Source: Craterostigma plantagineum (Eukaryota > Streptophyta > Magnoliopsida > Lamiales > Linderniaceae). Taken from it: a stretch of DNA of 64,000 bases. Under the pieces are notes generated by a model. The model ran no database searches, was not told the origin of the DNA, and saw nothing but the letters and a program-made list of their open reading frames with translations. Positions 35,055 to 46,758 of the stretch are shown in pieces. Each line of letters opens with the position of its first letter. Position 1 is the first letter of the stretch. The translations under genes were made by a program, and so were the position numbers. The stretch spans positions 58,001 to 122,000 of the forward strand of contig JAPQWV010001124.1 in the NCBI GenBank assembly GCA_027422505.1. The letters run 5' to 3'.

Positions 35055-35707
35055 TTGTTACAGATCTTTCAATATGGTGAAAGAGTTGACGAGATTTTCA
35101 CTACTAAAGACTGGCCACAAAGACTACCAAACGTGCAGTTAGAATTTGACAACACATCCTGCCCAGACCCTATAATCGTCAAAATCCTACTAATTCATCC
35201 CTTAAAGATTTCTTTAAATATAACTGACCGTATCCCAGAAGTCTACGTACAACAAGTTTGGGCCACTCTTCAAACAACAGCCAAAGCAACCCGGCTCTTA
35301 GCCAAAATTGACAACACCATTGTTGTTCTGACCCCAACAGTCTCCCAACCTCGATTCACTAACGACACACATCCCACTAACGATGACCTCATAAGCGGCT
35401 TCCTCTTCATGGGACACAAACCAAATGCCCAAAACACCATTCATCTCCCCGATTCTGCGCTAAAGACACACCTCAACCTTGGCGGACGCTGTTCTTCATT
35501 GTCAACAAGTGCTTATCTCCTAAGCACACTGGGTGGGTCAGACCGCTGCAACCGCCAGGGACAAGCCAACCCCACCAGCCAAGTTTAGGTCTGGGACAAG
35601 CTGCATCCCCCATGCGCAAACAGAAGAGAAAATCAGAAGGGGATGACGACAGTAGCAAGCAGGAACGACGCACGAAACAGAAACACTATGCCTATTTGCA
35701 GTTTTGA
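35055..35707 (+). pseudogene. Array unit 12 coding block, keeps the upstream frame
   Basis: This is the only unit that reads 'ctaccaaacgtg' instead of 'ctaccaataacgtg'. Without those two bases the frame downstream of the acceptor 'ttgttacag' (IFQYGERVDEIF, TTKDWPQRLPNVQLEF) continues directly into the conserved domain. A later one-base loss at 'ccccgattctgcg' shifts the frame, so it ends at 35588. Confidence 0.85.
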
Positions 35708-36503
35708 TTTCGTTCGCTCGGTTTTAGTTTTGAAGATTCAAATATTAGGGTTCATCCTTCTGTTCGCTCGATTTTGCATTCGCTCGATTTGATTCATCAA
35801 CTTCTTATTGCAGTTTATAAATTCCTAATTTCAATCGCCCGATTCCGTTTCTCTGAGAGTGTTTTGATTTTCAAATTAATTTCTCAATCGCGACTCACCC
35901 GATTGACGAATCGCCGATTGGTTGCTCAATTTTGAATCCCAATCGCTCGATTCTTTCTCTGGAATCGCCCGATTGAACGGAACGACCGACTCTTTGATTG
36001 AATTGCAATTGCAATCGCCCGATTGATTGAATCGCCCGATTAGTTAACCCATTTTTACTCACGATTCGATCGATTCTGAGACTTTCATCGAATTTACAAA
36101 TGTTTCCAAATTTTTTGATCAGCCGATTCCATCTCTTATCTTAATACCTCAATTCGCCCGATTGTAACCCTTACTCAAATTTTGTACTTCAATTGAGATC
36201 ACCCGATTTCAATTCCAAATTAAATTATTGGTTAAAAATGACATGAAATCAATCACAATCGTGCGAAATTTGCTTAATTGCTACACAATTCTTAACACTT
36301 TCGCCGAGACTTAAATTTTTTTGTGTTGCAATCCTTTCATTTACTTAATAATTTCAAACACATGGCATCCTTTCATGTGATCGAATGCGACGAACTTATC
36401 AGCAAACTAATCATTTGATATTTTGTTACAGATCTTTCAATATGGTGAAAGAGATTGACGAGATTTTCACTACTAAAGACTGGCCACAAAGACTACCAAT
36501 AAC

Positions 36504-37163
36504 GTGCAGTTAGATTTTGACAACACATCCTGCCCAGACCCTATAATCGTCAAAATCCTACTAATCCATCCCTTAAGGACTTCTTTAAATATAACCGACC
36601 GTGTCCCGGAAGTCTACGTACAACAAGTTTGGGCCACTCTTCAAACAACAGCCAAAGCAACCCGGCTCTTAGCCAAAATTGACAACACCATTGTTGTTCT
36701 GACCCCAACAGTCTCCCAACCTCGATTCACTAACGACACACATCCCACTAACGATGACCTCATAAGCGGCTTCCTCTTCATGGGACACAAACCAAACGCC
36801 CAAAACACCATTCATCTCCCCGAATTCTGCGCCAAAGACACACCTCAACCCTGGCGGATGCTGTTCTTCATAGTCAACAAGTGCTTATCTCCTAAGCACA
36901 CTGGGTGGGTCAGACCGCTGCAACCGCCAGGGACAAGCCAACCCCACCAGCCAAGTTTAGGTCTGGGACAAGCTGCATCCCCCATGCGCAAACAGAAGAG
37001 AAATCAGAAGGTGATGACGACAGTAGCAAGCAGGAACGACGCACGAAACAGAAACACTATGCCTATTTGCAGTTTTGATTTCGTTCGTTCGGTTTTAGTT
37101 TTGAAGATTCAAATATTAGGGTTCGTCCTTCTGTTCGCTCGATTTTGCATTCGCTCGATTTGA
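36504..37163 (+). pseudogene. Array unit 13 coding block, tail shifted
   Basis: It is open over the whole domain. A one-base loss at 'agagaaatcag' (near 37010) changes the basic tail and extends the frame past the usual stop at 37078 into the spacer. The unit's spacer is cut at 37176 by the gypsy insertion. Confidence 0.85.
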
Positions 37164-37171
37164 TTCATCGA

Positions 37172-37176
37172 CTTCT
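37172..37176. repeat. Target site duplication, left
   Basis: CTTCT here is repeated at 47730-47734. The two array flanks join without gap into the usual unit sequence 'catcgacttcttattgcag' once the element and one copy are removed. Confidence 0.95.
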
Positions 37177-40167
37177 TGTCAGGACCCGTCGTCCCGCCCT
37201 CGTATTCCGTTCTAATTCTAAGTGTTAATGCTTTGTTATTGTGCGTATACGTAAAATGCGAATAAAATTTTTCATTTTAAACGTGCATGCGGAAATCTTA
37301 TATACATGTCAAAAGAATATTCGTAACTCGTTCTACGAATCATCAAAATCAAGTCTACACTAAAATACAAGTGTATGTGTGTGTGCAGCCAAAAGCTCTC
37401 TATGCGCCCGGCCTTCACAGGTCGTCATCCATACACACACTCCCACCTCAAAAGCAGCCGGATAGCTTCAAAAGATCGGCCTCGCGTAAAGGTCGGATCA
37501 CGTACCGTGATCGTCAGTACCTACAATACGTAACATAAAGAATGAGCCACCGAGGCTCAGTAAGCAGAAATTATGCATGTATGCACGTGTCCTAACGATC
37601 GACAATCCACGTCGTCGTTTTCTAATGCTCATACTCTCCTTCTCATTTTCTTGTCATTTTTCTGACTCATACTTATTTTCTTATACTCTTACTTCGTACG
37701 GGCCCTCGGCTTTCTATCCCACTATGCGCCATTTCATAGAGATCTCATATGTGGAGGTTCTCACACTAGAAGGTCACCCGAAGGAATCTTCCCTTACTCA
37801 ATGTGGCCTCCACGCGGACGCTTCTCACTGGTAGCCAACACCGAGGCCACTAACCGCGGAGGTCACCCGAAGGAATCTTCCCTCCCGGTTAGTGCTTTAC
37901 GCACTAGAAGGTCACCCGCAGGAATCTTCCCTTACTCAGTGCGTGCCCCGGGCCGCATCCTCCAGGTTGCATCTCCCGCATACGGGGTATTCCCCCAGCC
38001 TCTTGTACAGGCCTTATGGCTTCTTTTGCCATGGCTGCATAGGGGAGCCGTGACTCTTCATTGAGTCGACACAAACGCCAATATCGGCGAGTATACATCG
38101 CACACAGGCGATCTTACGCACGCTCTTACCTCACATCTTACGTACTACTAATGCGTGCAAGTGCTCATGCCATGCTCATATAATATGCAGATCATACTAT
38201 CATGCATATAAAATAACTTTGTCGTAACATGCACGTTCTACGTAAAATACACGAGCACGTAAATTCACATAATCAGACGCAGGCAAGTTACGTATCGTAG
38301 TTGGATTTCTACTTACCTGTCGTCCAAGCGTAATTAATATTCTCCCCGTTAGCTCCTAACGTACGACCTTTTTGAATAAGAGGGTTATGATGTTAGTACG
38401 TTTGCTTTTCTTGGATAATTCGTCGAAACAATAATTTTCGTCATGTTTAGTTATTTAGACTTTGTATAAATTCCCTAGACCTCGCATCTTTCGATTTGCC
38501 TTATTAAATTTCCCAAGTCAGTCGATTTCTATATAATCTCGACAATTTATCCCAAGCTTGATCTCGAGATTTAATATAATTTTAACATCTGAAAATATCG
38601 GCATAAAACTCCACATAAATCTCGACATTTTCAAGTTTCGACATTTAGCTAAAGGGTCTCGACATTTTGTTTTGGTAAGGGTTCGACATTTTAGCCTCTC
38701 GACATTATCTTCTAGTTCGACATTTATATTATAGAAATCTCGACATTTACATTTCGACATTTGAAGAAGATGTCGACAGGACTCAAAGTGCATCTCGACA
38801 TCTTTGTCGACATTTTTCCTCGACTGTCTTAATTCGACCTTTTTGCTCAGCTCGACATTTATTATCTGTTTCGACATTTATGATTAGAAATGTCGACATG
38901 AAACTCGCATGGATCTCGACATTTATAAAATGTCGATATATATTACGTCGACATTTTTATCTTGGCATTCTTAGCTCGACTTTTAACTTGATCTATCGAC
39001 ATCGTATAAATCTCGATATCCTAGGCCTCGACATTTTTCTTTGGTTCTTCGACATTTTTTTGTGTATGAACTCGACATTTATTTCAATTAGAGGTCTCGA
39101 CATTAAATGAAACTCGACACCTTATTTTCACATTTCGACATTTTACCTTTTGACATTTGTACAATGGAAATCTCGATATATATATATATATATTAAGTCG
39201 ACATCTTATCTATTACTCGACATTATATTTCGACATTTGAATTAGAAAATGTCGACATGCATTTCACATGAACCTCGACATTCTGTTTCGACATTTGAAT
39301 TTAGAAAATGTCGACATGACTTTCGACATGCATCTCGACATTTATCATTTGTTTCGACATTTTTAGCTTCAACATCTCGACATTTATCATCATCTTCACT
39401 CTTCGTCATTCATCATCCCATTGAAACACGATTCTAGCTTATTCTACCCAACATTTACATGTTCTAAATCACATACTAAGCTATTTGCTAGCTAGTTTGT
39501 CCGAATAGAGACCTCATCATGAGTTTATCTCGCATTTAGGGTTCTTACGGCATTCTTCTTCAACTTTTTGCATTTAAGTTCATTAATGATATCCATCTAC
39601 ACCTAGGGTGCGAAATTTAAAGCTTAACAAGGGTATTTACTTACAATTTTCGAGTCCCTAAGCTAGTTGGAGTGGCCTTTGTTCGATTTTTGGCTCTCGG
39701 CTCCTTCTCCTTTCTCCTTGCTTTTTCTTCGTTGGTTTCTTTCTTGGTGGGGGTTAGGGAGTTGAAAATATGCTTAGATATTTTATTTGGGGTATGATAG
39801 GTGAGACATAGGGTTGGGCGTGGGTTTCCTTGAATTAGGGAACTTTGCCTCCCATGTTGATTTCTTGCACATTTGGGCCTATTATTAAATTATAGCCCAA
39901 TACTAGTTCAAATTCCAAGCTCAACTATTATGTGGCTATTATTAATCACTTCCCTTGGTATTTTCGAAAATTATCCTTCCCAACTTAGGGTCATGATGAA
40001 CACAAAATTGATAGTGCATAATTGCATGAAATTTCTCGTAATATTTCACGGGCATAAAATTCATAACATCACATAAACATTCCACATATACGCAATTATC
40101 ATGGAATTACGTAAGTCATACACGTAATTTATTGGCCGACCTAATTTTCAGGGACCGGGGTCCTACA
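37177..40167 (-). repeat. 3' LTR of the chromovirus (left on plus strand)
   Basis: It runs 2991 bases, TGTCAGGACCC to GGGGTCCTACA on the plus strand. It contains a block of three 'aggtcacccgaaggaatcttccc' repeats (37760-37945), a TCGACATT cluster (about 38600-39400) and an AT dinucleotide run near 39180. The run is shorter here than in the other LTR, which accounts for most of the 12-base length difference. Confidence 0.95.
38600..39400. repeat. TCGACATT / TGTCGACA motif cluster in LTR
   Basis: Some thirty or more copies of CTCGACATTT and its complement occur, several as the full palindrome TGTCGACA (for example 'aaatgtcgacatga'). It is repeated in the partner LTR at about 46150-46960 and in the unrelated-edge LTR at 5330-5945. 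Confidence 0.9.
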
Positions 40168-40180
40168 TCCTCCCCCCCTT
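40168..40180 (-). promoter_or_regulatory. Polypurine tract
   Basis: The minus strand reads AAGGGGGGGAGGA directly before the 3' LTR, the position of the plus-strand primer in LTR retrotransposons. Confidence 0.9.
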
Positions 40181-40202
40181 AAGGAGGATTTCGCCCCCGA
40201 AA

Positions 40203-43200
40203 TCAGCCCGGGTGAAACAGCTCAGGGTAACGAATTCGCATTTCGTCCTCCCGTTCCCATGTGGCTTCTTCCGTGGATTGGTTCCGCCACAACACTTTTA
40301 CTAAAGGAATGTCTTTGTTCCTAAGTCTTTTGGTCTCGTACATCAATATCTCCACCGGGGTCTCTTCGTAGCTTAGATCCGGTTTCAATTGTTGATGTAG
40401 AGATTCGTTTCCTAGAACGTGGTTCGGGTCAGCTATGTATTTTCGCAGTGTCGAGACGTGGAACACGTCATGCACTTGCGATAACGAGGCTGGCAGTTCT
40501 AATTGGTATGCCACCTCGCCAACCCTCTTCAGTATCCTAAATGGACCGATATATCTAGGGCTTAGCTTTCCTTTCTTCCCGAACCTCTTTACGCCCTTCA
40601 TCGGCGATACCTTAATAAACACCGTATCGTCTTCTTCGAATTCCAGCGGTCGACGTCTTCTGTCGGCGTAGCTTTTCTGCCGACTCTGTGCCGTTCGCAT
40701 TCTTTCTCGTATGGTGGTAATGGCTTCCGTCATTTCTCGTACTATGTCAGGGCCTAACACTGCCCGTTCGCCAACCTCGTCCCAATGTACTGGGGATCTG
40801 CACTTTCGCCCGTATAGCGCTTCGTACGGTGCCATCCCAATGGTGACGTGGTAGCTGTTGTTGTACGAGAACTCGATCAGTGGGAGGTACTTACTCCAAT
40901 TCCCTTTGAAATCGAGTACGCACGCTCGGAGCATATCCTCCAGCGTCTGAATAGTTCGCTCGGATTGACCGTCCGTCTGTGGATGGTAGGCGGTACTAAA
41001 AGATAGCTTCGTTCCCATCGCCTTTTGCAAGCTCGTCCAGAATTTCGACAGAAATCTGGAGTCGCGATCCGAGACTATTGAGGATGGAACGCCGTTCAGT
41101 CGCACTATTTCTTGGATATAGAGCTCAGCGTACCGTTCCATGGAAAACGTCGTGCTAATGGGTAAGAAGTGGGCGGACTTGGTGAGTCTGTCGACAATCA
41201 CCCAAATCGCGTCGTGCCCCTTCGTGTTCCTCGGAAGTCCTACTACGAAGTCCATGGTAATGTTATCCCATTTCCATTCCGGAATGGGTAACGGTTGTAG
41301 GGTTCCCGCCGGCCTTTGATGCTCGGCTTTTATCTGCTGGCACGTCAGGCACTGACTCACGAAAGTTGCGATGTCCTTTTTCATGCCTGGCCACCAGTAG
41401 TTCTCCTTTAAACCTTTGTACATCTTCGTTGCTCCTGGATGTACTGAGTATGCGGTAGCATGGGCTTCCGTCATTATCGTCCTTCTTAGCTCAGCGTTGT
41501 CTGGTACATACAACCGATCCTTGAAATACATCCGTCCGTCTTCCCGTATTATAAGATCTCCAGTTGTTTGTCCCTGCTGTGCTTCCTTCGTCTTCATATA
41601 CATCTCGTCTGTTCCTTGCGCTGTCTTAATTTGCTCTAATAGCGTCGGCTGCAGAGTTAAGGCCGCTAGCTGTGCCTCAACTTCGCCTAACCATACGACT
41701 TCTACTTCCAGCAGTTGCAGTTCTGCACTAACTGCTTTTCGGCTTAAGGCATTGGCTACTACATTCGCCTTGCCTGGGTGGTAGTTGATTACGCAGTCAT
41801 AATCCTTGACTAATTCTAACCACCTCCTCTGCCTCATATTCAGCTCCTTTTGCGTAAAGAAGTACTTGAGGCTCTTGTGGTCCGTGTATATTTCACACCG
41901 CTCTCCATAGAGGTAATGCCTCCAGATCTTGAGAGCAAAGACCACTGCCGCCAGTTCTAGGTCGTGCGTCGGGTAATTCTTCTCGTACTCTTTCAGTTGG
42001 CGGGAAGCGTATGCTACTACGTTCCCGTTCTGCATTAGTACGCACCCTAATCCGTTCTTCGACGCATCACTATACACCGTAAACCCTCCGGTTCCCGAAG
42101 GTATTGTGAGAACTGGGGCTGTCGTAAGCCGTTCCTTCAGCTCTTGGAAACTCCGTTCACATTCCATGGTCCATTGAAATGGAGTATTCTTCCTGGTCAG
42201 CCTCGTCAGTGTCGACGCTATTTTCGAGAAGTCCTTTATAAACTTCCTATAGTATCCTGCCAGACCGAGGAAACTTCGTATTTCCGTTACGTTCGTCGGT
42301 CTGGGCCAATTGCTAATGGCTTCTATCTTCTTTGGGTCTACAGAAATCCCTTCTCCTGATACTATATGCCCCAAGAAGGCGACTTGGTCGAGCCAAAATT
42401 CGCACTTCTTGAACTTGGCGTATAGTTGCTTGTCCCGTAGTATTCCTAGGACTGTTCTCAGGTGTTCTTCGTGCTCCTCCTTCGTCCGTGAATAGATTAG
42501 GATGTCATCAATGAAGACGATGACAAACTTATCTAAGTAGGGTTTGAACACCCGGTTCATTAAATCCATAAAAGCTGCAGGCGCATTAGTCAGCCCGAAT
42601 GGCATCACCAGAAACTCGTAGTGGCCATAACGGGTACTAAAGGCCGTCTTCGGGACATCTTCCTTCCGGATCCTCAGTTGATGGTAGCCCGATCTTAAGT
42701 CGATCTTGGAGAAGACCGTGGCACCTTGTAGTTGATCGAACAGATCGTCTATCCTAGGGAGTGGATACTTGTTCTTAATCGTTAACTTATTCAGCTCCCT
42801 ATAGTCTATGCATAGTCGCATAGACCCATCTTTCTTCTTCACGAATAGCACCGGCGCCCCCCAGGGAGAGAAACTCGGCTGTATGAACTCTCTCTGCAGG
42901 AGTTCGTCGAGTTGGTCCTTTAACTCCTTCATTTCCGTCGGTGCTAGCCGATGTGGTGCCTTAGATACTGGTGCCGCTCCAGGTACCAGATCTATAGCGA
43001 ACTCTATTTCCCGTTCAGGTGGTAGTCCCGATAACTCTTCGGGAAATACGTCGGGGAAGTCCTTAACTATTGGTACTTCCTCGAGTTTCGGGGAGGCGTT
43101 TTCTTCCGAATTGATAGCGAATACCAGATAGGCTTCGCATCCTGATCTGATCAATCGTTGGGCTTTCAATGCTGATATCCTAGAGATCATATTCCCCTTA

Positions 43201-43502
43201 CTAGTTCCTACGAACTTAAGGGGTTTATTCCCATCCATGTTGAGTGTGACTATCTTGCGGTGGCAGTCTATGACGGCTCCGTACTTCGATAGCCAATCCA
43301 TTCCAAGGATCACTTCATAGTCATTCATGGGAATAACTATGAGATCTATGGGTAGTTCCCTATCCTCGATTACTATTGGGCAATCCCGTAAAACTTGATT
43401 AGTTTGGGTGGGATCCCCGTTCGGAACCGTGACCCTAAACTCGCACTCAGCTCGGCGAGGCGTGACTCCTACTCTTGCGACATACTTAACGGATGCAAAC
43501 GA
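40203..43502 (-). pseudogene. pol: pol: protease remnant, RT, RNase H, integrase, chromodomain
   Basis: The frame is open for 58 codons upstream of the ATG at 43328 and for 1041 codons after it. Numbering from that ATG: protease C-terminal part ([10 protein letters not shown], 4-13); RT with D210 ([12 protein letters not shown]) and FIDD 272-275; RNase H with D421, E458, D483, but N526 where VADALSR is normal ([10 protein letters not shown]); integrase zinc site H623, H630, C660, C663 and catalytic D693, D754, E790; chromodomain about 991-1036. The protease start is absent: the frame begins at SFASVKYV (43502), immediately after a linker in another frame, so the catalytic D(S/T)GA segment is missing. 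Chromodomains of this group direct integration to marked chromatin. RT and integrase motifs look intact. Confidence 0.95.
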
Positions 43503-43677
43503 ATGTTATGGTGAAAACCCTGGCCGGTACCCTTGGTGGTTCTATCTGGTTCCTAACTTGGCTTCCGGATCCACCTTCCGGACATGCCCTTAAGTAATGG
43601 CATGTCTTGCACATTTGAAGCAGACAGCATTCTGGGAGTGGCAGACTCCCGTGTGCCTTCGTGCACACTTCGGGCAC
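43486..43677 (-). pseudogene. Out-of-frame gag tail: second half of zinc knuckle and linker
   Basis: This frame supplies CHYLRACPEGG, the second half of the knuckle begun as CFKCAR in the gag frame, then the linker [12 protein letters not shown], and stops at 43486. Gag and pol are in one frame with each other (1245 bases between starts), as in a single gag-pol ORF. This middle piece is out of phase with both, so two separate indel events flank it. Confidence 0.85.
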
Positions 43678-44573
43678 ACGGGTAGTTCCAACTGGGGTCT
43701 ACCCTGATTGGGGTTAAACTGCGGGGGTGGTCCAGGTCGGTTCTGGAATCTCTGCTGTCCTTCCTTGGCGGCGAATGGCCGCTTTGGGTTACTTCCGCTC
43801 CCCTGCGGCCCTTGCGCGAACTTGCGCTTAGCTTCTTGGGCGCGAGCAATCCTAGCCTCAGCTTGCTCCGCCATTAAGGCTCTCTCAGCCACTTGAGCGT
43901 AAGTGGCTCCTTGTACACCCGCCATACTTACATCCCGATATAACTCGGGCTTCAGCCCTTCCATGAATCGCTCGATCTTGAGCGCGTCCGTGCTGACCAT
44001 ATGAGCAGCGAACCTTGAAAGCTGCTCGAACTTCCTGATGTACTCCGCCACTGTCATTGCTCCCTGGCGGAGGTTGATGAACTCATTCATCCTTTGGGCT
44101 CTGACCGGGGCGGTGTAATACTTTCCTCGAAAAATTTCCTTAAACCTAACCCAGCTCATTGTTAGGGGGTTTTCGACGGCCGAGACGGTTTCCCACCAGT
44201 GTCCGGCGCTCCCCCTTAGCAGGTAGGCAGCGCACATGACCTTTTCCGCCTCCGGGGTGCGACTGTGCTGGAACATGTTCTCCAGCGTCTTCAGCCAATC
44301 CTCAGCGGACGTGGGGTCTACCGCGTCCTCAAACAGTGGGGGATTTAGCTTTCTGAACCTCTCCCCGATCATCTCGATTCGTTCAGGTGGGGGAGGTAGA
44401 TTGGCTGATTGCCCACCAGCATTTTGTTGCTGGATCAGCTGTTGAATCTGGGCCGATTGTTGCCGGACCAGTTCAGTCAGCTGCAGGATGGTAGCATCCC
44501 GACTGTCAGGGGGGTTATTAGTGTCCCTACCCTGATCAGATTCCCTGCTTCCTTCTCCTCTAAGTCTTACCAT
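43590..44573 (-). CDS. gag: gag, 327 codons, 3' frameshifted
   Basis: It starts MVRLRGEGSRESD. The N-terminal region has a Gln-rich coil (LTELVRQQSAQIQQLIQQQ), then the capsid-like retrotrans_gag domain (DWLKTLENMF, LLRGSAGHWWETV, FINLRQGAMTVAEYIRKFEQL, about residues 90-220), and a basic, Pro-rich segment. A Cys/His motif CPKCARRHTGVC follows near the end, then the start of a second one (CFKCAR). The frame then runs into HAIT and a stop, because of an indel inside the second knuckle. It would form the particle and bind RNA. A related, decayed gag lies at 8486-8873. Confidence 0.9.
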   Translation of the reverse strand: MVRLRGEGSRESDQGRDTNNPPDSRDATILQLTELVRQQSAQIQQLIQQQNAGGQSANLPPPPERIEMIGERFRKLNPPLFEDAVDPTSAEDWLKTLENMFQHSRTPEAEKVMCAAYLLRGSAGHWWETVSAVENPLTMSWVRFKEIFRGKYYTAPVRAQRMNEFINLRQGAMTVAEYIRKFEQLSRFAAHMVSTDALKIERFMEGLKPELYRDVSMAGVQGATYAQVAERALMAEQAEARIARAQEAKRKFAQGPQGSGSNPKRPFAAKEGQQRFQNRPGPPPQFNPNQGRPQLELPVCPKCARRHTGVCHSQNAVCFKCARHAIT

Positions 44574-44711
44574 TTTCTCAACCTATCCTGGTAATTCCTA
44601 AGGCCAATAAATCAATCCATACAAGAAATTCACATAACATGGTACCTACGAGCAAGGCTGCTTCCGCGCTTTTGAGTGTGTGTGTATGGATCTACAGGAC
44701 CTGTGACCGAA

Positions 44712-44723
44712 GCTCTGATACCA
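44712..44723 (-). promoter_or_regulatory. Primer binding site, initiator Met-tRNA
   Basis: The minus strand reads TGGTATCAGAGC, three bases inside the 5' LTR edge, complementary to the initiator Met-tRNA 3' end. Confidence 0.92.
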
Positions 44724-44726
44724 CTT

Positions 44727-46722
44727 TGTCAGGACCCGTCGTCCCGCCCTCGTATTCCGTTCTAATTCTAAGTGTTAATGCTTTGTTATTGTGCGTATAC
44801 GTAAAAATGCGAATAAAATTTTTCATTTTAAAACGTGCATGGGGAAATCTTATATACATGTCAAAAGAATATTCGTAACTCGTTCTACGAATCATCAAAA
44901 TCAAGTCTACACAAAATACAAGTGTATGTGTGTGTGCAGCCAAAAGCTCCCTATGCGCCCGGCCTTCACAGGTCGTCATCCATACACACACTCCCACCTC
45001 AAAAGCAGCCGGATAGCTTCAAAAGATCGGCCTCGCGTAAAGGTCGGATCACGTACCGTGATCGTCAGTACCTACAATACGTAACATAAAGAATGAGCCA
45101 CCGAGGCTCAGTAAGCAGAAATTATGCATGTATGCACGTGTCCTAACGATCGACAATCCACGTCGTCGTTTTCTAATGCCATACTCTCCTTCTCATTTTC
45201 TTGTCATTTTTCTGACTCATACTTATTTTCTTATACTCTTACTTCGTACGGGCCCTCGGCTTTCTATCCCACTATGCGCCATTTCATAGAGATCTCATAT
45301 GTGGAGGTTCTCACACTAGAAGGTCACCCGAAGGAATCTTCCCTTACTCAATGTGGCCTCCACGCGGACGCTTCTCACTGGTAGCCAACACCGAGGCCAC
45401 TAACCGCGGAGGTCACCCGAAGGAATCTTCCCTCCCGGTTAGTGCTTTACGCACTAGAAGGTCACCCGCAGGAATCTTCCCTTACTCAGTGCGTGCCCCG
45501 GGCCGCATCCTCCAGGTTGCATCTCCCGCATACGGGGTATTCCCCCAGTCTCTTGTACAGGCCTTATGGCTTCTTTTGCCATGGCTGCATAGGGGAGCCG
45601 TGACTCTTCATTGAGTCGACACAAACGCCAATATCGGCGAGTATACATCGCACACAGGCGATCTTACGCACGCTCTTACTTCACATCTTACGTACTACTA
45701 ATGCGTGCAAGTGCTCATGCCATGCTCATATAATTATGCAGATCATACTATCATGCATATAAAATAACTTTGTCGTAACATGCACGTTCTACGTAAAATA
45801 CACGAGCACGTAAATTCACATAATCAGACGCAGGCAAGTTACGTATCGTAGTTGGATTTCTACTTACCTGTCGTCCAAGCGTAATTAATATTCTCCCCGT
45901 TAGCTCCTAACGTACGACCTTTTTCAATAAGAGGGTTATGATGTTAGTACGTTTGCTTTTCTTGGATAATTCGTCGAAACAATAATTTTCGTCATGTTTA
46001 GTTATTTAGACTTTGTATAAATTCCCTAGACCTCGCATCTTTCGATTTGCCTTATTAAATTTCCCAAGTCAGTCGATTTCTATATAATCTCGACAATTTA
46101 TCCCAAGCTTGATCTCGAGATTTAATATAATTTTAACATCTGAAATGTCGGCATAAAACTCCACATAAATCTCGACATTTTCAAGTTTCGACATTTAGCT
46201 AAAGGGTCTCGACATTTTGTTTTGGTAAGGGTTCGACATTTTAGCCTCTCGACATTATCTTCTAGTTCGACATTTATATTATAGAAATCTCGACATTTAC
46301 ATTTCGACATTTGAAGAAGATGTCGACAGGACTCAAAGTGCATCTCGACATCTTTGTCGACATTTTTCCTCGACTGTCTTAATTCGACCTTTTTGCTCAG
46401 CTCGACATTTATTATCTGTTTCGACATTTATGATTAGAAATGTCGACATGAAACTCGCATGGATCTCGACATTTATAAAATGTCGATATATATTACGTCG
46501 ACATTTTTATCTTGGCATTCTTAGCTCGACTTTTAACTTGATCTATCGACATCGTATAAATCTCGATATCCTAGGCCTCGACATTTTTCTTTGGTTCTTC
46601 GACATTTTTTTGTGTATGAACTCGACATTTATTTCAATTAGAGGTCTCGACATTAAATGAAACTCGACACCTTATTTTCACATTTCGACATTTTACCTTT
46701 CGACATTTGTACAATGGAAATC

Positions 46723-46758
<36 letters not shown>

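Larger units (their letters stand above)
19388..37176 (+). repeat. Tandem array, left arm: units 1-13
   Basis: These are head-to-tail units of about 1.35-1.37 kb. Each unit has four parts: (1) 'gattcaaatattagggttcatcc' and a GTTCGCTCGATTTT segment; (2) a spacer with some fifteen copies of AATCGCCCGATT-like motifs; (3) a polypyrimidine tract with branch-like 'actaat' and acceptor 'ttgttacag'; (4) a coding block of about 575 bases. Spacers come in two main types, one with TTTATAAATT and 'cggaacgaccgactc', the other with TTTTTAAATT and 'cccgattctgtctc'. Every coding block of this arm carries at least one frame lesion. The arm ends at the target duplication of the gypsy insertion. Confidence 0.95.

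Noticed and set aside
41416..43131. Plus-strand frames inside pol (for example 41416-41784, 42808-43131)
   Set aside because: They are shadows of the minus-strand polyprotein.
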